From positions 117,056-181,055 of the forward strand of contig CAMXCT020000270.1 in the NCBI GenBank assembly GCA_947184155.2: a DNA stretch of 64,000 nucleotides. Reading direction: 5' to 3'. This DNA is from Cladocopium goreaui. Lineage: Eukaryota; Sar; Dinophyceae; Suessiales; Symbiodiniaceae. Positions 9,401 to 20,388 of this stretch are shown piece after piece. The notes under the pieces were generated by a model. That model saw nothing but the letters and a program-made list of their open reading frames with translations, did not search any database and had not been told where the DNA came from. The position numbers were made by a program, and so were the translations under genes. Positions within the stretch are counted from its first letter, which is position 1; every line of letters starts with the position of its first letter.

Positions 9401-12169
9401 GAAGATGTTTTACAGACCCCCACTATTGGAAGAACCCTGCGCTCAGACGCTCTCGGGAAAAAACTGAGGGTTTTGAGCCTTTTTTGACGTTAAGATGTCG
9501 AAAAAGTAGACACTGATTAAGTTGACTAACTTGACTAACTTAACTAACTTCACTAACTTAACTACCCTAACTTCGACGACAACAGCAACAGCAACAACAA
9601 CAACAACAACCACAACCACAACAACTACAACTACTACAACTACAACTACAACGACACAACAACTACAACTACAACTACAACTAGAACTACAACAACTACA
9701 ACAACAACAACAGCAACAGCAACAACAACAACAACAGCAACAACAACAACTACAACTACAACTACAACTACAACTACACAACAACTACAACTAGAACTAC
9801 AACTACAACAACTACAGCTACAACAACAACAACAATAACAGCAACAACAACAACTACAACTACAACTAGAACTACAACTACAACAACTACAGCTACAACA
9901 ACAACAACGACAAAAACAACAACAACAACAACAACTACAACAACAGCAACAACAACAACAACAACCACAACCACAACCACAACAACTACAACTACTACAA
10001 CTACAACTACAACGACACAACAACTACAACTACAACTACAACTAGAACTACAACAACTACAACAACAACAACAGCAACAGCAACAACAACAACAGCAACA
10101 ACAACAACTACAACTACAACTACAACTACAACTACACAACAACTACAACTAGAACTACAACTACAACAACTACAGCTACAACAACAACAACAACAATAAC
10201 AGCAACAACAACAACTACAACTACAACTAGAACTACAACTACAACAACTACAGCTACAACAACAACAACGACAAAAACAACAACAACAACAACAACAACT
10301 ACAACAACAGCAACAACAACAACAACAACTACAACTACAACAACTACTACAACTACACTACACAACAACTACAACCACACAACAACTACAGCTACAACTA
10401 CAACAACAACAACTACAACTACAACAACTACAACTACAACTACAAAACAACTACAGCTACAACTATATGACTGCAACTACACTACACTAATTACATTACA
10501 CCACAACTACAACTCCACTACGCTACAACTACAACTACAGTTGCGGTACATCACACTACATCCAGCAGTTGTGGGTGAGGTGACCACTGCAACCATTGCA
10601 ACCACTCCAGCAAACACAACTCCAACCACCTTTCGGTCAATCAGTGGATTCGCTCTGCCATCCGTGATTCACAACAACCAACGTCTCCTATAGGTTTCCC
10701 ATTCTGAAACTTCCGCCACCGCCTTGTGCAGTACTACTGGTATATAAATATGTGTGTGTGTGTGCGTGGGCGTGTGTGTGTGTATTATTCAAACTCACAT
10801 CTTTCATCATCTTTCTGGGTGTTGAGCGAGTTGGGTTGAAAGGAGTGATGGGAGAGGAATCAGGGGACGTAAGACCGCAAGTTCTTAACAGGGATTGCTG
10901 CCATTTTGTGCAACATGAACTGGTTCGTCAATCTGAACTACGGTCATTTGGGAGAAACAAGATGCGTGTTCGCCAGATGCTCGAGAAAAAAGTTCGGTCA
11001 CTTGCGCAAAGATATATACTGTATATATATAATTCCAGTAGTTCATCCTTTTGATTCATAATTCTCACGTATTCCACAGTGACTCGACATGATCAATACT
11101 TTGCTGCACAAGGATGCAAACCAATTGGTAGGGCAAATCCTTCGCGAAGCCTTGACAAAAAAATATATATATATATGTATATACACACATGAACATATAT
11201 GAATATTACGATGTTCTCCGCAAGGTTTGGCCATGGGCCTACTGTTCTTCATCCCTAGGTGCTGGCGAAGTAGGCGCTCGCACCCTGAAAATGTGGGCAA
11301 CGGATCAGATCATGGACCAAGATGCCATCGAAGTGGGTTACCATCGCTTCAAGTGTCCCATGCTGGCCGTTGGGGCTGAGTTGTCCTGGCGGACCTGGGT
11401 GAAGCTGGATGAGGCCACTCCAGAGGTGAAAGAATGGATCAAGACAAAGGCGACCATAGGCAGGGGATGGCACAGTGCATGTTTGCTTTACTTTTTGGGG
11501 GGGTCACATGTTCTACGATACATGAGTACATCTTTCATCATCTTTCACATGCTTTCTGATTCTAAAAATGGGTGACTAGACAAACACATGCCTTACGTAG
11601 CTTACGCCTTAAAGCCTCACTGCATCAACTCACATCACTTGGTCCTCAACCAAGCGCCGCATGGTGTAGCTATGCTACCATATTGTCTCCGACGTTGTTG
11701 CCACATTTCCTTCCTGTTTCCCTTTTTTTCTGATTCCTTTACTGATGAAATAATTGCATCAGAAATCACGGCAATGACCGGCAATGACCGGCAATGACTC
11801 TTCGACGACCAAGAGCGATCATAGTACATGCAGAGAAAATTTGAGACAATGCAGCATCCGATTGGGGGAAGTAAAATGACTGGCCTTTGGTTGATGAGGA
11901 CAGAAGTTTCGTCAGCTTGTTTGTGCTCCGTAGGCTAGGATGGGAAAGTTTGCTCCCTGATAGGCGCATACATGAAGGAAAAGGAGGACAAAATCTTTCA
12001 CGGGCATTTTCCTGAATGGACCTATGAGGGTTGGCAGGAGTGGACAGAACACCCTGCTGGTTGCCGTATTGTGGAGTGTAAAGAGGCAAACCATATGGAC
12101 ATCAAGATCAATCCGCACTTCACAACTGAGCTTTGGAAAACTCTGAAGCAAGTCACGGACGCTTTCTGA
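3433..12169 (+). CDS. Type II-like thioesterase (alpha/beta hydrolase), 5' end missing
   Basis: Three exons join in one frame: 3433-3654, 11259-11459 and 11964-12169 (stop TGA 12167-12169). Exon 1 reads AFAFLGHSIGALMA, the GxSxG nucleophile elbow of GrsT/OLAH-type thioesterases, followed by a helix (VAKRARAELG) and strand (EPVLVVML). Exon 2 holds the core strand FKCPMLAVGAELSW. Exon 3 has ECKEANHMD, whose His fits the catalytic His, then a final helix ELWKTLKQ. Such enzymes release or edit acyl chains on polyketide, peptide or fatty-acid synthases; the substrate here is unknown. The usual Asp after the GG of strand 6 is not evident (GAEL instead). Intron 1 (3655-11258) is GT-AG; intron 2 (11460-11963) is GC-AG. 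Exons for the first 80-100 residues are outside the window or hidden. The family is fairly sure; the function is inferred. Confidence 0.8.
3969..4312. repeat. Tandem repeat, four units of about 92-106 bp
   Basis: GTGCACGCCGTTGTGGCGCG starts at about 3969, 4061, 4157 and 4263; each unit continues AAGCACATTT, AAGTCAAAATG, CGGACCACTTTTGGA and GATGTCGAAA. It is in the thioesterase intron, directly outside the left end of element A. A GATGTCGAAAAAGTAG remnant also lies outside the right end of element B at about 9495. Confidence 0.9.
4306..4960 (+). mobile_element. Satellite-cored TIR element, copy A (right part missing)
   Basis: The left end begins TAACTAGACGACGGATGG, then the inverted-repeat motif CCCGAGAGCGT (from 4324), CAGGGTCTTCTCTTG and a 100 bp leader ending GTTTGCATCGCAAACAC. 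From about 4468 it becomes a 16 bp tandem repeat (CTTTTACACACAGACG) until about 4958. The 72 bp and GATGTGAA satellites and the right end seen in copies B and C are absent, so the copy is truncated. It lies in the thioesterase intron. It codes for nothing credible; open frames are translations of the 16-mer. Confidence 0.8.
5041..5160. repeat. Dispersed repeat, copy 1
   Basis: TCATGAGGGC, TGTGCTTTGGGGCCCCCCAA and CCAAGGTGGTTTG recur at about 6010-6060 as copy 2, followed in both by GGCAGG, GGCG and ACnTTnCTGG. It lies directly after truncated element A. Nothing coding is visible. Confidence 0.7.
5160..6510. other. Intronic DNA, no gene seen
   Basis: Contains a short duplication (AACACTCATACATCCATCTC twice, 5212-5265), the second copy of the 5041 repeat at about 6010-6060, and otherwise unique sequence. 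I see no convincing exon. It is inside the 7.6 kb thioesterase intron. Confidence 0.5.
6511..7440. repeat. 315 bp unit repeated about three times in tandem
   Basis: GAAGCTAAAGCCTTCAATGC begins at 6511, 6827 and 7142, giving periods of 316 and 315. Units are nearly identical (single-base changes such as CGGACATACC/CGGACCTATC), so the triplication is recent or homogenised. Each unit carries TTGCGCACCTGGCGCCGG and ends CGAATGACTGCCACACACTG. No function seen. Confidence 0.95.
7551..9465 (+). mobile_element. Satellite-cored TIR element, copy B (nearly complete)
   Basis: Starts at GCAGGGTCTTCTCTTG (the outermost left bases seen in copies A and C are missing). Order: leader 7551-7680 nearly identical to copy A; 16 bp satellite 7681-8290; 72 bp satellite 8292-8735 (GAAAGGGTTGCTCCGG at 8292, 8364, 8436 and on, six units); short bridge; GATGTGAAGATGAGAG satellite about 8815-9405; right end 9410-9465 with AGAACCCTGCGCTCAGACG and CGCTCTCGGGAAAAAACT. 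The right end reversed gives CCCGAGAGCGT, matching the left end of copy A. No transposase; probably non-autonomous. Confidence 0.85.
9580..10495. repeat. CAA/CTA trinucleotide array with about 360 bp higher-order repeat
   Basis: Almost pure (CAA)n and (CTA)n triplets. Rare interruptions recur in the same order: CGACACAACAACTAC at about 9651 and 10012, and CTACACAACAACTACAACTAG at about 9774 and 10132, so a block of about 360 bp has been duplicated. Long Thr, Gln, Val and Cys runs in all frames are artefacts. It decays into imperfect triplets to about 10560. Confidence 0.95.
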
Positions 12170-12383
12170 TTTCGTGTCCGTTGATATGGGTTTCAGAGAT
12201 ATCAGGGCTACTAGGGCTACTAGGGTTTCTAGACTGGGCTGGCTCGAGTCTCTGTGGTGCAGTCAATGCAATCATTGATCACCCACATCGCAGACATCGT
12301 GGTGAGCAGCTCATGCCTTGAACCGTGTATTTAGCCTGATTTAATCAATTTGCTTGTAGGATAGTCATGGTAGCTATTGGCTA

Positions 12384-12797
12384 TTGAGCTTCGATGCACA
12401 ATGTAGAGAAAACACATTGCAGACAACAATCGCGAGCTCACACCACCCTGAGAATTATCGAGGAGTTGCGAGAGCTGTATCCATACGCTGCATGACCCAG
12501 TCCTTCTCCAGAAATCTTGCATACTTGATCTCTCATATTGATCTCCGACAAGAGGATGTCCTCTGCACCATGATGCAGTTGGGAGACTTGTGCGTCGCAG
12601 AATTGTTCTGCAAAAAAGTCCCCCGGAACATCTCGGAAGTGTCCCAGGAATTGCCGCTGTACAAGATCGTCCTGGCGAGCCCTAGCGACTTTGGGTCGAT
12701 CACATCGATGCCGCTCAGCTGCCAATGGGCTGAACTCAGTGGCTGGTTGATGGCAGGGGGATGGCAGCTTGTCATGATCGTTGTCCTTGGTTGGTAA
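12384..12797 (+). CDS. Candidate exon(s), unrecognised gene
   Basis: An open stretch of 137 codons with protein-like composition, including LRQEDVLCTMMQLGDLCVAE and KKVPRNISEVSQELPLYKIV. The opposite strand is also open here (95 and 126 codons), so strand is uncertain; plus is preferred because all recognised genes are plus. It lies 215 bases past the thioesterase stop. No family recognised. Confidence 0.3.
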   Translation: MSFDAQCRENTLQTTIASSHHPENYRGVARAVSIRCMTQSFSRNLAYLISHIDLRQEDVLCTMMQLGDLCVAELFCKKVPRNISEVSQELPLYKIVLASPSDFGSITSMPLSCQWAELSGWLMAGGWQLVMIVVLGW

Positions 12798-13064
12798 GCC
12801 TTTTGTTCCAACAACCGGTGTCCCAAGTGCAACAGCTTTGCTTGGCTTCCTTGAAGGTGGTGGTGCAGTGGAACTTCAAAACAGCATGCGAGGCATGGGC
12901 GGACCACACACACACAGACAGTGGTGGCATGTAGTGGCCAGGATGGGGCATAGGGGCTGAAGACAAATCATGACGAGGCTTTAGAGGTCAGAGCTTTGGC
13001 ATTCTGCTTACAACCAGCCCCAGCGTTTTATGTATTGCAGTTTAGCTGTTACGAGGCACTTGCA

Positions 13065-13144
13065 GGCACTGCATATGCCAAGTTTGGTGGAGCCAGGCCC
13101 TCACTGTGGTGCTACGGCGAGGGCATGTGCATTGCAAGGAAGAG
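13065..13144 (+). CDS. Candidate exon, unrecognised gene
   Basis: Between an acceptor (TTGCAG) and a GT donor (AAGAG|GTGAGA), the frame reads YAKFGGARPSLWCYGEGMCI. Composition and borders suggest a real exon; the protein is unknown. Confidence 0.4.
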
Positions 13145-13283
13145 GTGAGAACCGATTTGGGGGAAATGGATGGAAATGGAAAAAAACGCGGCTGGAAGAG
13201 ATTCAGTTACTGACGTCAAAAGATACCAGTGTGTATCCTGCAACCACTAGCTTAACCATTTTGCATTTTGACTTCTTGCAGCA

Positions 13284-13430
13284 CATGTAAAACCCTTCGT
13301 TTGCAAAGCGTTGGCACAGGACTTTCCACTCGCGGAGTTCAACTCTGAAGTCAAAAAGCCGGAAACCGAGACTTCAGACCGCTGGCATGATGCAATGCCA
13401 GGAGCGCATCTCCACCCACTTGATGAATGA
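13284..13430 (+). CDS. Candidate terminal exon, unrecognised gene
   Basis: After CTTCTTGCAG an open frame of 48 codons runs to TGA. It includes HVKPFVCKALAQDFPLAEFN and a charged segment EVKKPETETSDRW. It may follow 13065-13144, but the splice phase does not join cleanly with the borders I chose. Confidence 0.35.
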   Translation, partial: HVKPFVCKALAQDFPLAEFNSEVKKPETETSDRWHDAMPGAHLHPLDE

Positions 13431-13435
13431 TCAAC

Positions 13436-13500
13436 ATCTATCGCAATCTATCAATATCTATCAATATCTATCAATATCTATCAATATCTATCAATATTTT
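13436..13500. repeat. 10 bp tandem repeat (ATCTATCAAT)n
   Basis: About six copies of ATCTATCAAT between two exon candidates; simple microsatellite. Confidence 0.95.
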
Positions 13501-13887
13501 GTAAAGTCGCAACAGCAAAAGACTCCCTTGCTGTCAGCGGGATGTTTTAAAATCCACCCAAGGATGCTGCCCGTAAGGAGGTATGCCCTGAGCTCAAGAA
13601 TTCCTCAGTCTACGATGCCAGATACAGTGAAACTCATTGAAACTCACTGCAACTGCTTTGGTCCAGGCAGAAAACTACCTGGCTACAGGGATTATTTGTC
13701 TTCTGGCGCTTTCCTGAGAAAACATCTTGCTCGATCTTACCCGATCTTACTCACCATGTTTCACCATGTTTCACCTATCCAGAACCTGGAGATAGCATGT
13801 TTACACTTGGTTATATAATGTCACAATAATGTCTTGAAAAGGATGCTGTGAGTACCGTGGTCGCTTTTCGTTGACGCTTGTCTGCAG

Positions 13888-14091
13888 GTGGCCACTTTCC
13901 TCCTGGTCGCAGCAAGGATGTACAACATCAACAATGCGCATGGTTGGTGGGCGCCGAGCACTCAGAATCTGGAGATGCCTGGAGCACTGGAGCAGGGCTC
14001 CACACATTGTTTGGTGATTTTGGAACCGCAGTCACCACAGAGGTTTGAAGTCTTGCTGGGCCTTCTAGCTTTGCTGCCGGGATGCGTTTGA
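13888..14091 (+). CDS. Candidate terminal exon, unrecognised gene
   Basis: Acceptor CTGCAG, then 67 open codons to TGA, including VATFLLVAARMYNINNAHGW, EQGSTHCLVILEP and QRFEVLLGLLALLPG. Looks protein-like with hydrophobic segments; no family recognised. Confidence 0.35.
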   Translation: MATFLLVAARMYNINNAHGWWAPSTQNLEMPGALEQGSTHCLVILEPQSPQRFEVLLGLLALLPGCV

Positions 14092-14785
14092 CCCCTAGAG
14101 CCCCAAGATGAAGATGGGCGGGTTCAGCTTGGTGTTATGCTACAATATGCATTACTGTAATATGAGAGAGAGATATATATATACGGTTATGCTTTTTTCC
14201 GACTGAGTTCATCGGATACATTACATGTGTATACATTTCCAACGTAGATGCGAGATGTGTTCGGCCTTTGCAGGGATCATGTGCTGTAATCATTGGAGCT
14301 GCTAGTGTGCAAGAACTGAATGGTGTTTTTTTGGCTACAGTCTGCATGATTTCGATCGATTTTGGACATGTCTGCATGTGCAAGCACATGCGCGGCATGA
14401 GGATATAGCCCGCCGGTTGTTCCAATAATTTTGGTTTGGATCATGTCTTTTTGAACAAGCAAAAGTCAAGCTTGAAGCCATGAGAAGCAGAGGACTCTAG
14501 GTGCAGTCGCATGAGGGTTTGTTTGCAGCCTTGCAGGTGTTGTTGAACCTGATGCCGGTGGAAGGACTAAGTGGAGTCGTCTCTCAGGCAGTTTTCTTGT
14601 TTCTCCACTCTTTGAAAGTACGGTCTTGAGTCTTGAGTATTAATTCCAACCACAGGACATGGATTGCCTTTAGTTCCACACAAGCACAGCAAAAAGTCTG
14701 GCAGTGCCCCTGCAACTGGTATTTCATGAGTCCATAGGACATTCCGAAGGCTGTTCACCAGATATTTAATATTTACCTTCGCAGG

Positions 14786-14993
14786 CCATCCACTCAATCA
14801 ACAGTGTCGACCATGCCCACGACCTGCACTCAGAGACTGTCACAAAGCTTGGATACAACAGGTTGTTTTGTTTGAACATCGCGCGATGGCTTTTACCACG
14901 CTCCCAAGGAACCAAAACCGTCCTTTCTGAACCAGTTCCGGCGCACCATGTCAACCCAAGCAGACGGCTTGCGTCGAAAGGCTGGGGTGGATG
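14786..14993 (+). CDS. Candidate exon with clear acceptor and GT donor
   Basis: Bordered by TTCGCAG and G|GTAAGC. Two frames are open: one begins AIHSINSVDHAHDLHSETVT, another reads GFYHAPKEPKPSFLNQFRRT in its second half. I cannot decide between them or name the gene. Confidence 0.4.
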
Positions 14994-15205
14994 GTAAGCA
15001 TGGTAAGCAAGTCCGATTTGCAACCTTCAGTCCCTCAATGACCAGAGCTTCTGATATCATGCCACCAATCCGCAGCCCGCGAAGTTGTATCAAATTGTGA
15101 GGTTGTGGGGCCTGGCCTGAAATAAGATATCCTAACATGTCCCAACACATCCCACCAATACCTGAAATATCCTCACACAACCAAACAATCAACAACTGTC
15201 TCCAG

Positions 15206-15325
15206 GAGTCCAACGTGGGTTCTGATGAGCTGTCAGACGAGTTGGATGAGGAGAACAACTACTCCTCAGACTTGGCACAGCGGTTGGTGGGCAACGCTCA
15301 GGGCTGGATGTTGGGGATGGGAGGG
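15206..15325 (+). CDS. Candidate exon, acidic segment, unrecognised gene
   Basis: After CTCCAG the frame reads ESNVGSDELSDELDEENNYS and then SDLAQRLVGNAQGWMLGMGG before a possible donor. Acidic linker followed by a helix-like part; protein unknown. Confidence 0.45.
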
Positions 15326-16205
15326 GTAGCCATGAGACGGTTGTTGCGGATAACGAATGGAACCAGACCATCCATTTATCTACATTCGTAGCTGCTGACT
15401 TGGTGTTCATGAAGGCACCAGGGTTTTGATCCTCTAGACATCGCAAAAGGTGGCTCGGAGCGATTTTCTTGGATGGCTGGATAGGACATTTCGCCTTGCC
15501 TGACTTTCATAAGAATGTATGAAAATAATGACAAATAGATTGATCGATAACTAATACATCTATAGTTATATAAGGCACTGTAATAAAATCAAGAACTACA
15601 AAGATAAACAGATAAACACATGAACATTTTATCCTTATAGTTATACTGTGTACACGCACATGTATATATATATATACATGCATATGCATATGTATTATGT
15701 TTACATTTGCATACACCAGTGCGCCACAGGTTGCCAAGGTTTGGTAAGAAGTGGTATCCGATATCCTTTCTACTAGAGCCTTCCTTGCAGACGACCTGAG
15801 GCAGATATGGATGCCTTTCGCCTCGGTGCAGGGCTCAGACTACAAAATCTTGGTTGCACTTTTTGCTTGCAACAACCATTTGGATCCATTTGGATGTAAC
15901 TGGTATGGTAAACCTCCAAACAGCCGCTGGATGGCGAATAAATGCGAAGATGGTCGACGGACCAAGGTGAACAGCAGGATGATGGCGAGGAAGAGGCTGG
16001 GCATTGGAGGGTGCCTCCTTTGGGAAAGAGCCATTTGGGGATTGGTCAAGAACACTATCAGACTACATGTACACTATTGCAGTCTGACAGGTTGACACTT
16101 CCCAACCTTCAGCAAGAGCTGAAGTGGAGTTTCGAGCTCAATGGATGGGTTTTGCCGCCCTTGCATTGAAGTGTCCAGGCTCTGGGTGATGAAACCAAGA
16201 GACAC

Positions 16206-16285
16206 CAGCACGCCCAGCACGCCCAGCACGCCCAGCACGCCCAGCACGCCCAGCACGCCCAGCACGCCCAGCACGCCCAGCACTC
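16206..16285. repeat. 9 bp minisatellite (CACGCCCAG)n
   Basis: Eight to nine perfect copies of CACGCCCAG. In one frame it reads Thr-Pro-Ser repeats, on the other strand Cys-Trp-Ala; neither is believable as protein. Confidence 0.95.
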
Positions 16286-16661
16286 CTCATTTCCAAGATG
16301 GCTCAAGGTCTTCCGTTGCCTTTGACTGCTTCTCAGGGCTGGCTCCTCAAAACTTGATGCAGAGAAAGGCAGGAGATACAGCTTAGCAGCAGAAAGGAAA
16401 AGGATGCCCATCCCCCTGGAAGGGCGGATGGAATTGAAACTTGTCTAAGCATTTTTATAAAACACCCACAGTCACCTCTTCCATGATTCTGCATCAGGTC
16501 AGTATTCTGTAAAGATGTGATGAGGGCAAGTAGTGAAAAGGCACGCAGCCAGCGACTCCTGGGCACATGAGAAGCCCCAACGCAGCTAGGAATCTTTCAG
16601 ACCACAGACTGCAGATCTACTGCAAAAGATAGGCATGTGGATGTTAAAAAGCAACGATGTC

Positions 16662-16812
16662 ACAGGAACACCGTATTTTGGCGGGTTTTCGTGCGCCGTC
16701 ACCATCTCTCAGAGCAAAGTTGTCCTCTTGGCAGATCAACGCAGTGACGAGCAGCTGCCAGAGGGTTTGGCGGGTGCCCCACGGGAATTGCCAAACTTGC
16801 GACTGTGCTTGA
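16662..16812 (+). CDS. Candidate exon, unrecognised gene
   Basis: Frame reads FSCAVTISQSKVVLLADQRS and EGLAGAPRELPNLRL. Beta-strand-like start then a Pro/Leu-rich part. Strand and borders uncertain. Confidence 0.3.
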
Positions 16813-17205
16813 TGGTTTTTTCTCTCCTTCCTAGCAAGCATTGCGCACATAGAATCATCTACCTACCTTCATTCCACCTATAGATACTATAGATATAATA
16901 TAATAGCACATAGCAGCCGCATCATTTAGAAGGCGGAGAGGTCTGTGGCTAAGGCGATCCTGCATCAGTCTTAGCGGATGCCCAGGTACCGCCTGAGACA
17001 CTGAAGCCGACTGTGTATCGGAGGAGGGTCTGCTCCTCAGCCCTTCAATGGCCAGAAAGAGTCAAAGAGATACTAGAATAACCTAGAACACAATTACAGT
17101 AATCGTCTAAAGAATACATTGAAATACTGAACTGATTTGGCGGTGCCCCATAATGGCCATAGGCCCGTAGCAAAGGGGAAATGTGCATCATCCTTTGTGC
17201 TATTT

Positions 17206-17365
17206 TGATCTGTTTTGTGCCCACACGTGTTTCCGTGTTCTCAGAAATCGTCGTTGAGCGATCCGTGCGGGGCTTGGCACAGATGCTGCATGCAGGGCTA
17301 ATGCCGACACGGTCGACACGGCCCAACACCTGCCTCCCGAGGCAATTGCATGCCCCTGTCAAAGG
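17206..17365 (+). CDS. Candidate exon, unrecognised gene
   Basis: Frame reads VSVFSEIVVERSVRGLAQML followed by HAGLMPTRSTRPN. No family recognised; borders not resolved. Confidence 0.3.
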
Positions 17366-18777
17366 ACTGGGCGGCTATGGCCGTTGCTGGTGTTTTTATT
17401 GTTTGTTTTAGTCAGATTACACGGAGAAAGCTTTGACATTCTTTTGAACCCAGATCCTTGTGATGGAATCTTAATGTCACCTCCCAACTCGTGCAGAAAC
17501 TGTAAGATACAGAGTGTGGAGACCAAGCAGCCTGCAGCTGGCCTTGGCTTCTTTTTTGGCAGCCAGAGATAGCCAGAGGCCATCCATAGCCATTGACCAT
17601 TTGCCTAGCCGTGCGCGTCAGTGCGATAGGTCTTGTAGTCAAACCCGTCCAGTAATTCACCCCATGCACCTGAACTGATGTCATAGCCCGATATTTGCCT
17701 GGTTTTGGATGGTTTTTGAATGTTTTGGCGATTGAAGCAATATCTCCTCTCTGCCAAAAACATACAAGAACTTGGTAGTGGCAACTTGCCAACGTTGCTA
17801 AGGCTTCCTTTGTAAACCAAGCACAAGCGCTTTGGTCCGATCTCCGACATGGCTTGGTCTTCTCGTGCCTGTATTGAAGACGCTTCGGAGAGCTTGGACC
17901 ACGTGATCCCCGTGCAGCACCTCATGGCAGGAGAGACCTAGATCGTTGCAGTTCTGGACGGCTGCACCCTTGATTCTGATGAAATACGAGCCATCGTTCG
18001 AACTGTAGAGCACAGCCAGTCGAACAGGGTTGGACGTGGAAATGAGTTTTTTGTCTTAACCACGAAACAGTCAGGCAAAATTGATGCATTCATCAAGGGC
18101 CTTTGCGCTGAGATGCTGTGAGATTTGCCAAGGCTGTTCTGCACACCTTGTTCTTGCTCTCCATCATCTCAGCAAGGATCTTGAGATAAGCTGTAATGTA
18201 GGCTTGCGTAAGTGAGAACAGCAGGGCTACAGTAGGCTGGTCGCCATTGATCCTTGAAACTCCATCAATTATTGCTTCCAAATTTCGCTGTCGCTGAGGC
18301 AGTGATCGTGGGAGCCTGAGAAACATCCCCGGATCAACGTCGCCAACTGACGGTCTGAAAGTTCATTTTATCATGTGAGTTTTGTTTGGGAACCGTGCCT
18401 TGAAGGCACTTGAAGGGCGCAGTAGTGGCTGTCATTCCGCTTTAATTAGCCATCGATCGAACCACGCATTAGTCATGATATGTCATGATAGTAATGTATG
18501 TTTCAAACCTCACCCCTCCCAACTCCCAGTGTTGATGGCACCTTGCTGCGAACCGTTTCCCACGCTTTCAGGTGAGATTTGAGTTGGGATCTGGCACCGA
18601 AGGTGCGCAGTGGAATGGGAAGCTGGGGGAGAGACTCTGTTGGGACTGCATCACATAACTATACTCAACTTATCATTAAAAAAAAACTATCATCAGACCC
18701 TTCATCTGCGGCTTTTTGGCGGCAAGGCACTTCTCGTTGGACATCCATCAGCAAACTCCTTAGCTGATGCAGAAAAA

Positions 18778-18807
18778 TAGAGAGAGAGAGAGGGAGAGAG
18801 AGAGGGA

Positions 18808-18846
<39 letters not shown>

Positions 18847-18875
18847 AGGGAGGGAGAGAGAGAGGGAGAGAAACG
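18778..18875. repeat. GA-rich microsatellite
   Basis: (GA)n with GGGA interruptions; translated on the minus strand it gives Ser/Leu/Pro runs that are not protein. Confidence 0.95.
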
Positions 18876-19336
18876 CAGTGACAGCGTGTGGCAGCAGCGT
18901 TTGGCCACGGGTAGCACTTGTGGGCAGGAGAAGATGAAGATTTTGAATGAACCATTTTAAGGTGTTTCAATCGCATATGGAGCAGCAGAGGTAAAGTGGA
19001 AGACATCAGTCTTGTCTCAGTCCGGCCCCCCCTCTGACACTATCAAACAAACAATCTGCACAGCGGGGTGCATGTAAGGGGTGCTGAGGCTGGATAATTA
19101 TGCCGGCTGAGTGGCAGTGACCTTAATGCAGACGAGCCAAAGTCGTAGTCGTTGCAGCCCTTGATAAACAAATAGTGAAGGGTTATATAGGCCTGTTAGG
19201 CATTAACATACATTAACCCAGCCCAGCTCAGCGACATCAAGCGACTGTCAGCCCTGTCCAGCTCGGCGGTGGCACCCTGCACCAAACATACAAACAGGAA
19301 TGGAATGAAATGGAATGAGATAGCTGAATTTTTGGA

Positions 19337-19402
19337 AGCATTTGGCATTTGGAAGCAGTTTGGAAGCAGTTTGGAAGCAGTTTGGAAGCAGTTTGGAATG
19401 TT
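19337..19402. repeat. 15 bp and shorter tandem repeat of TTTGGAAGCAG
   Basis: TTTGGAAGCAG recurs five times with small spacers, just before an exon-like segment (about 19435-19560, containing VEIADGQLFVVRHGGWKSLL). Confidence 0.85.
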
Positions 19403-19808
19403 GGCGCTGAAGCGTGCAGGGCTTTGCACAACTCCAAGGCCAGCCTTCTTCCAACCAACTGCCGTGGAGATTGCTGATGGCCAGCTCTTTGTGGTGCGCC
19501 ACGGTGGATGGAAGTCACTGCTCCCATTATGGGCTGGAAATGATTGGAAAATATTGGACGTGGTTGTCAAATCTTGTACTGTATATAAACAGTTGTGTGT
19601 TTGGCTGGGCACTCGCATCATTTCAGGCCAGGCAGGACCTGGATGAAGCAAAAACATGCAAACACCTGTTCATTGTTGTCGTTTGTGTGCCAAAAACGTG
19701 TTCTGAATTTTCTTGTTTTCGCATGTTTTCGCTGATTAGTTTGGATTGGTCACTTTCATTGAAATGCTGTGACTTATATAATCTGACTTGCCCCATTGAT
19801 GTTGGCGG

Positions 19809-19985
19809 TTGCGGCTGCGGCGGCTGTTTGAGGCCACAGATGGTGTGGTGCAAAAATTCCAGTGGTCCACGCAGAGCTTCGCGCCAGTGCAGACCTCGGC
19901 TGGCGGATGTGAAAAACGTTGCAATCAGGCCGACAAGATCCTAATTTTCCTAGTGCAAAGGTTCTTGAGGGTGACTAGGATATAG
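19809..19985 (+). CDS. Candidate exon, unrecognised gene
   Basis: An open frame of 58 codons to TAG reads LRRLFEATDGVVQKFQWSTQ and SFAPVQTSAGGCEKRCNQAD. It has no ATG and is protein-like. Unknown family; may belong with 20389-20513. Confidence 0.4.
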   Translation: MRLRRLFEATDGVVQKFQWSTQSFAPVQTSAGGCEKRCNQADKILIFLVQRFLRVTRI

Positions 19986-20388
19986 TATAGTATAGTTGTG
20001 CAGATTACAGTCAAGGATATGATATATTATCGTGATATATATATATAAGTTATAAGATGATGCGTTTTTTTTTTGCGGATTGTGGCGGCTCGATCCAGTT
20101 CGCCGTCAATAGCCAATCTACAAAATGCTGGAATTCAAGGGGAGAAGGGAAAACAGTTATATAAATCCTACTAAAGACCAAGAATCCTGCTCCTGATAAA
20201 TGGCCAAGGTGGGACAAGCCATGGCAGTGCCCGGAACAGCAAGAGGCATCAGTGAATCAGAGCGCATATGAACAGGATGAGTGCATCAATCTTTTTAATA
20301 TATACAGTACATATACAGTAGATATACAGTAGATATACAGTAGTAGTACTTTATAGTACTTTTCAATATTTTTCCCACTTTTCAGCAG

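Noticed and set aside
8770-9423. Ser/His/Leu-rich minus-strand protein
   Set aside because: Translation of the GATGTGAAGATGAG satellite in element B.
9443-10368. Cys- and Val-rich proteins on the minus strand
   Set aside because: Direct translations of CAA/CTA triplets; the plus strand is equally open with Thr/Gln.
12533-12913. Minus-strand gene opposite the 12384-12797 candidate
   Set aside because: It is open for 126 codons but without motifs, and all recognised genes are plus; left undecided rather than listed.
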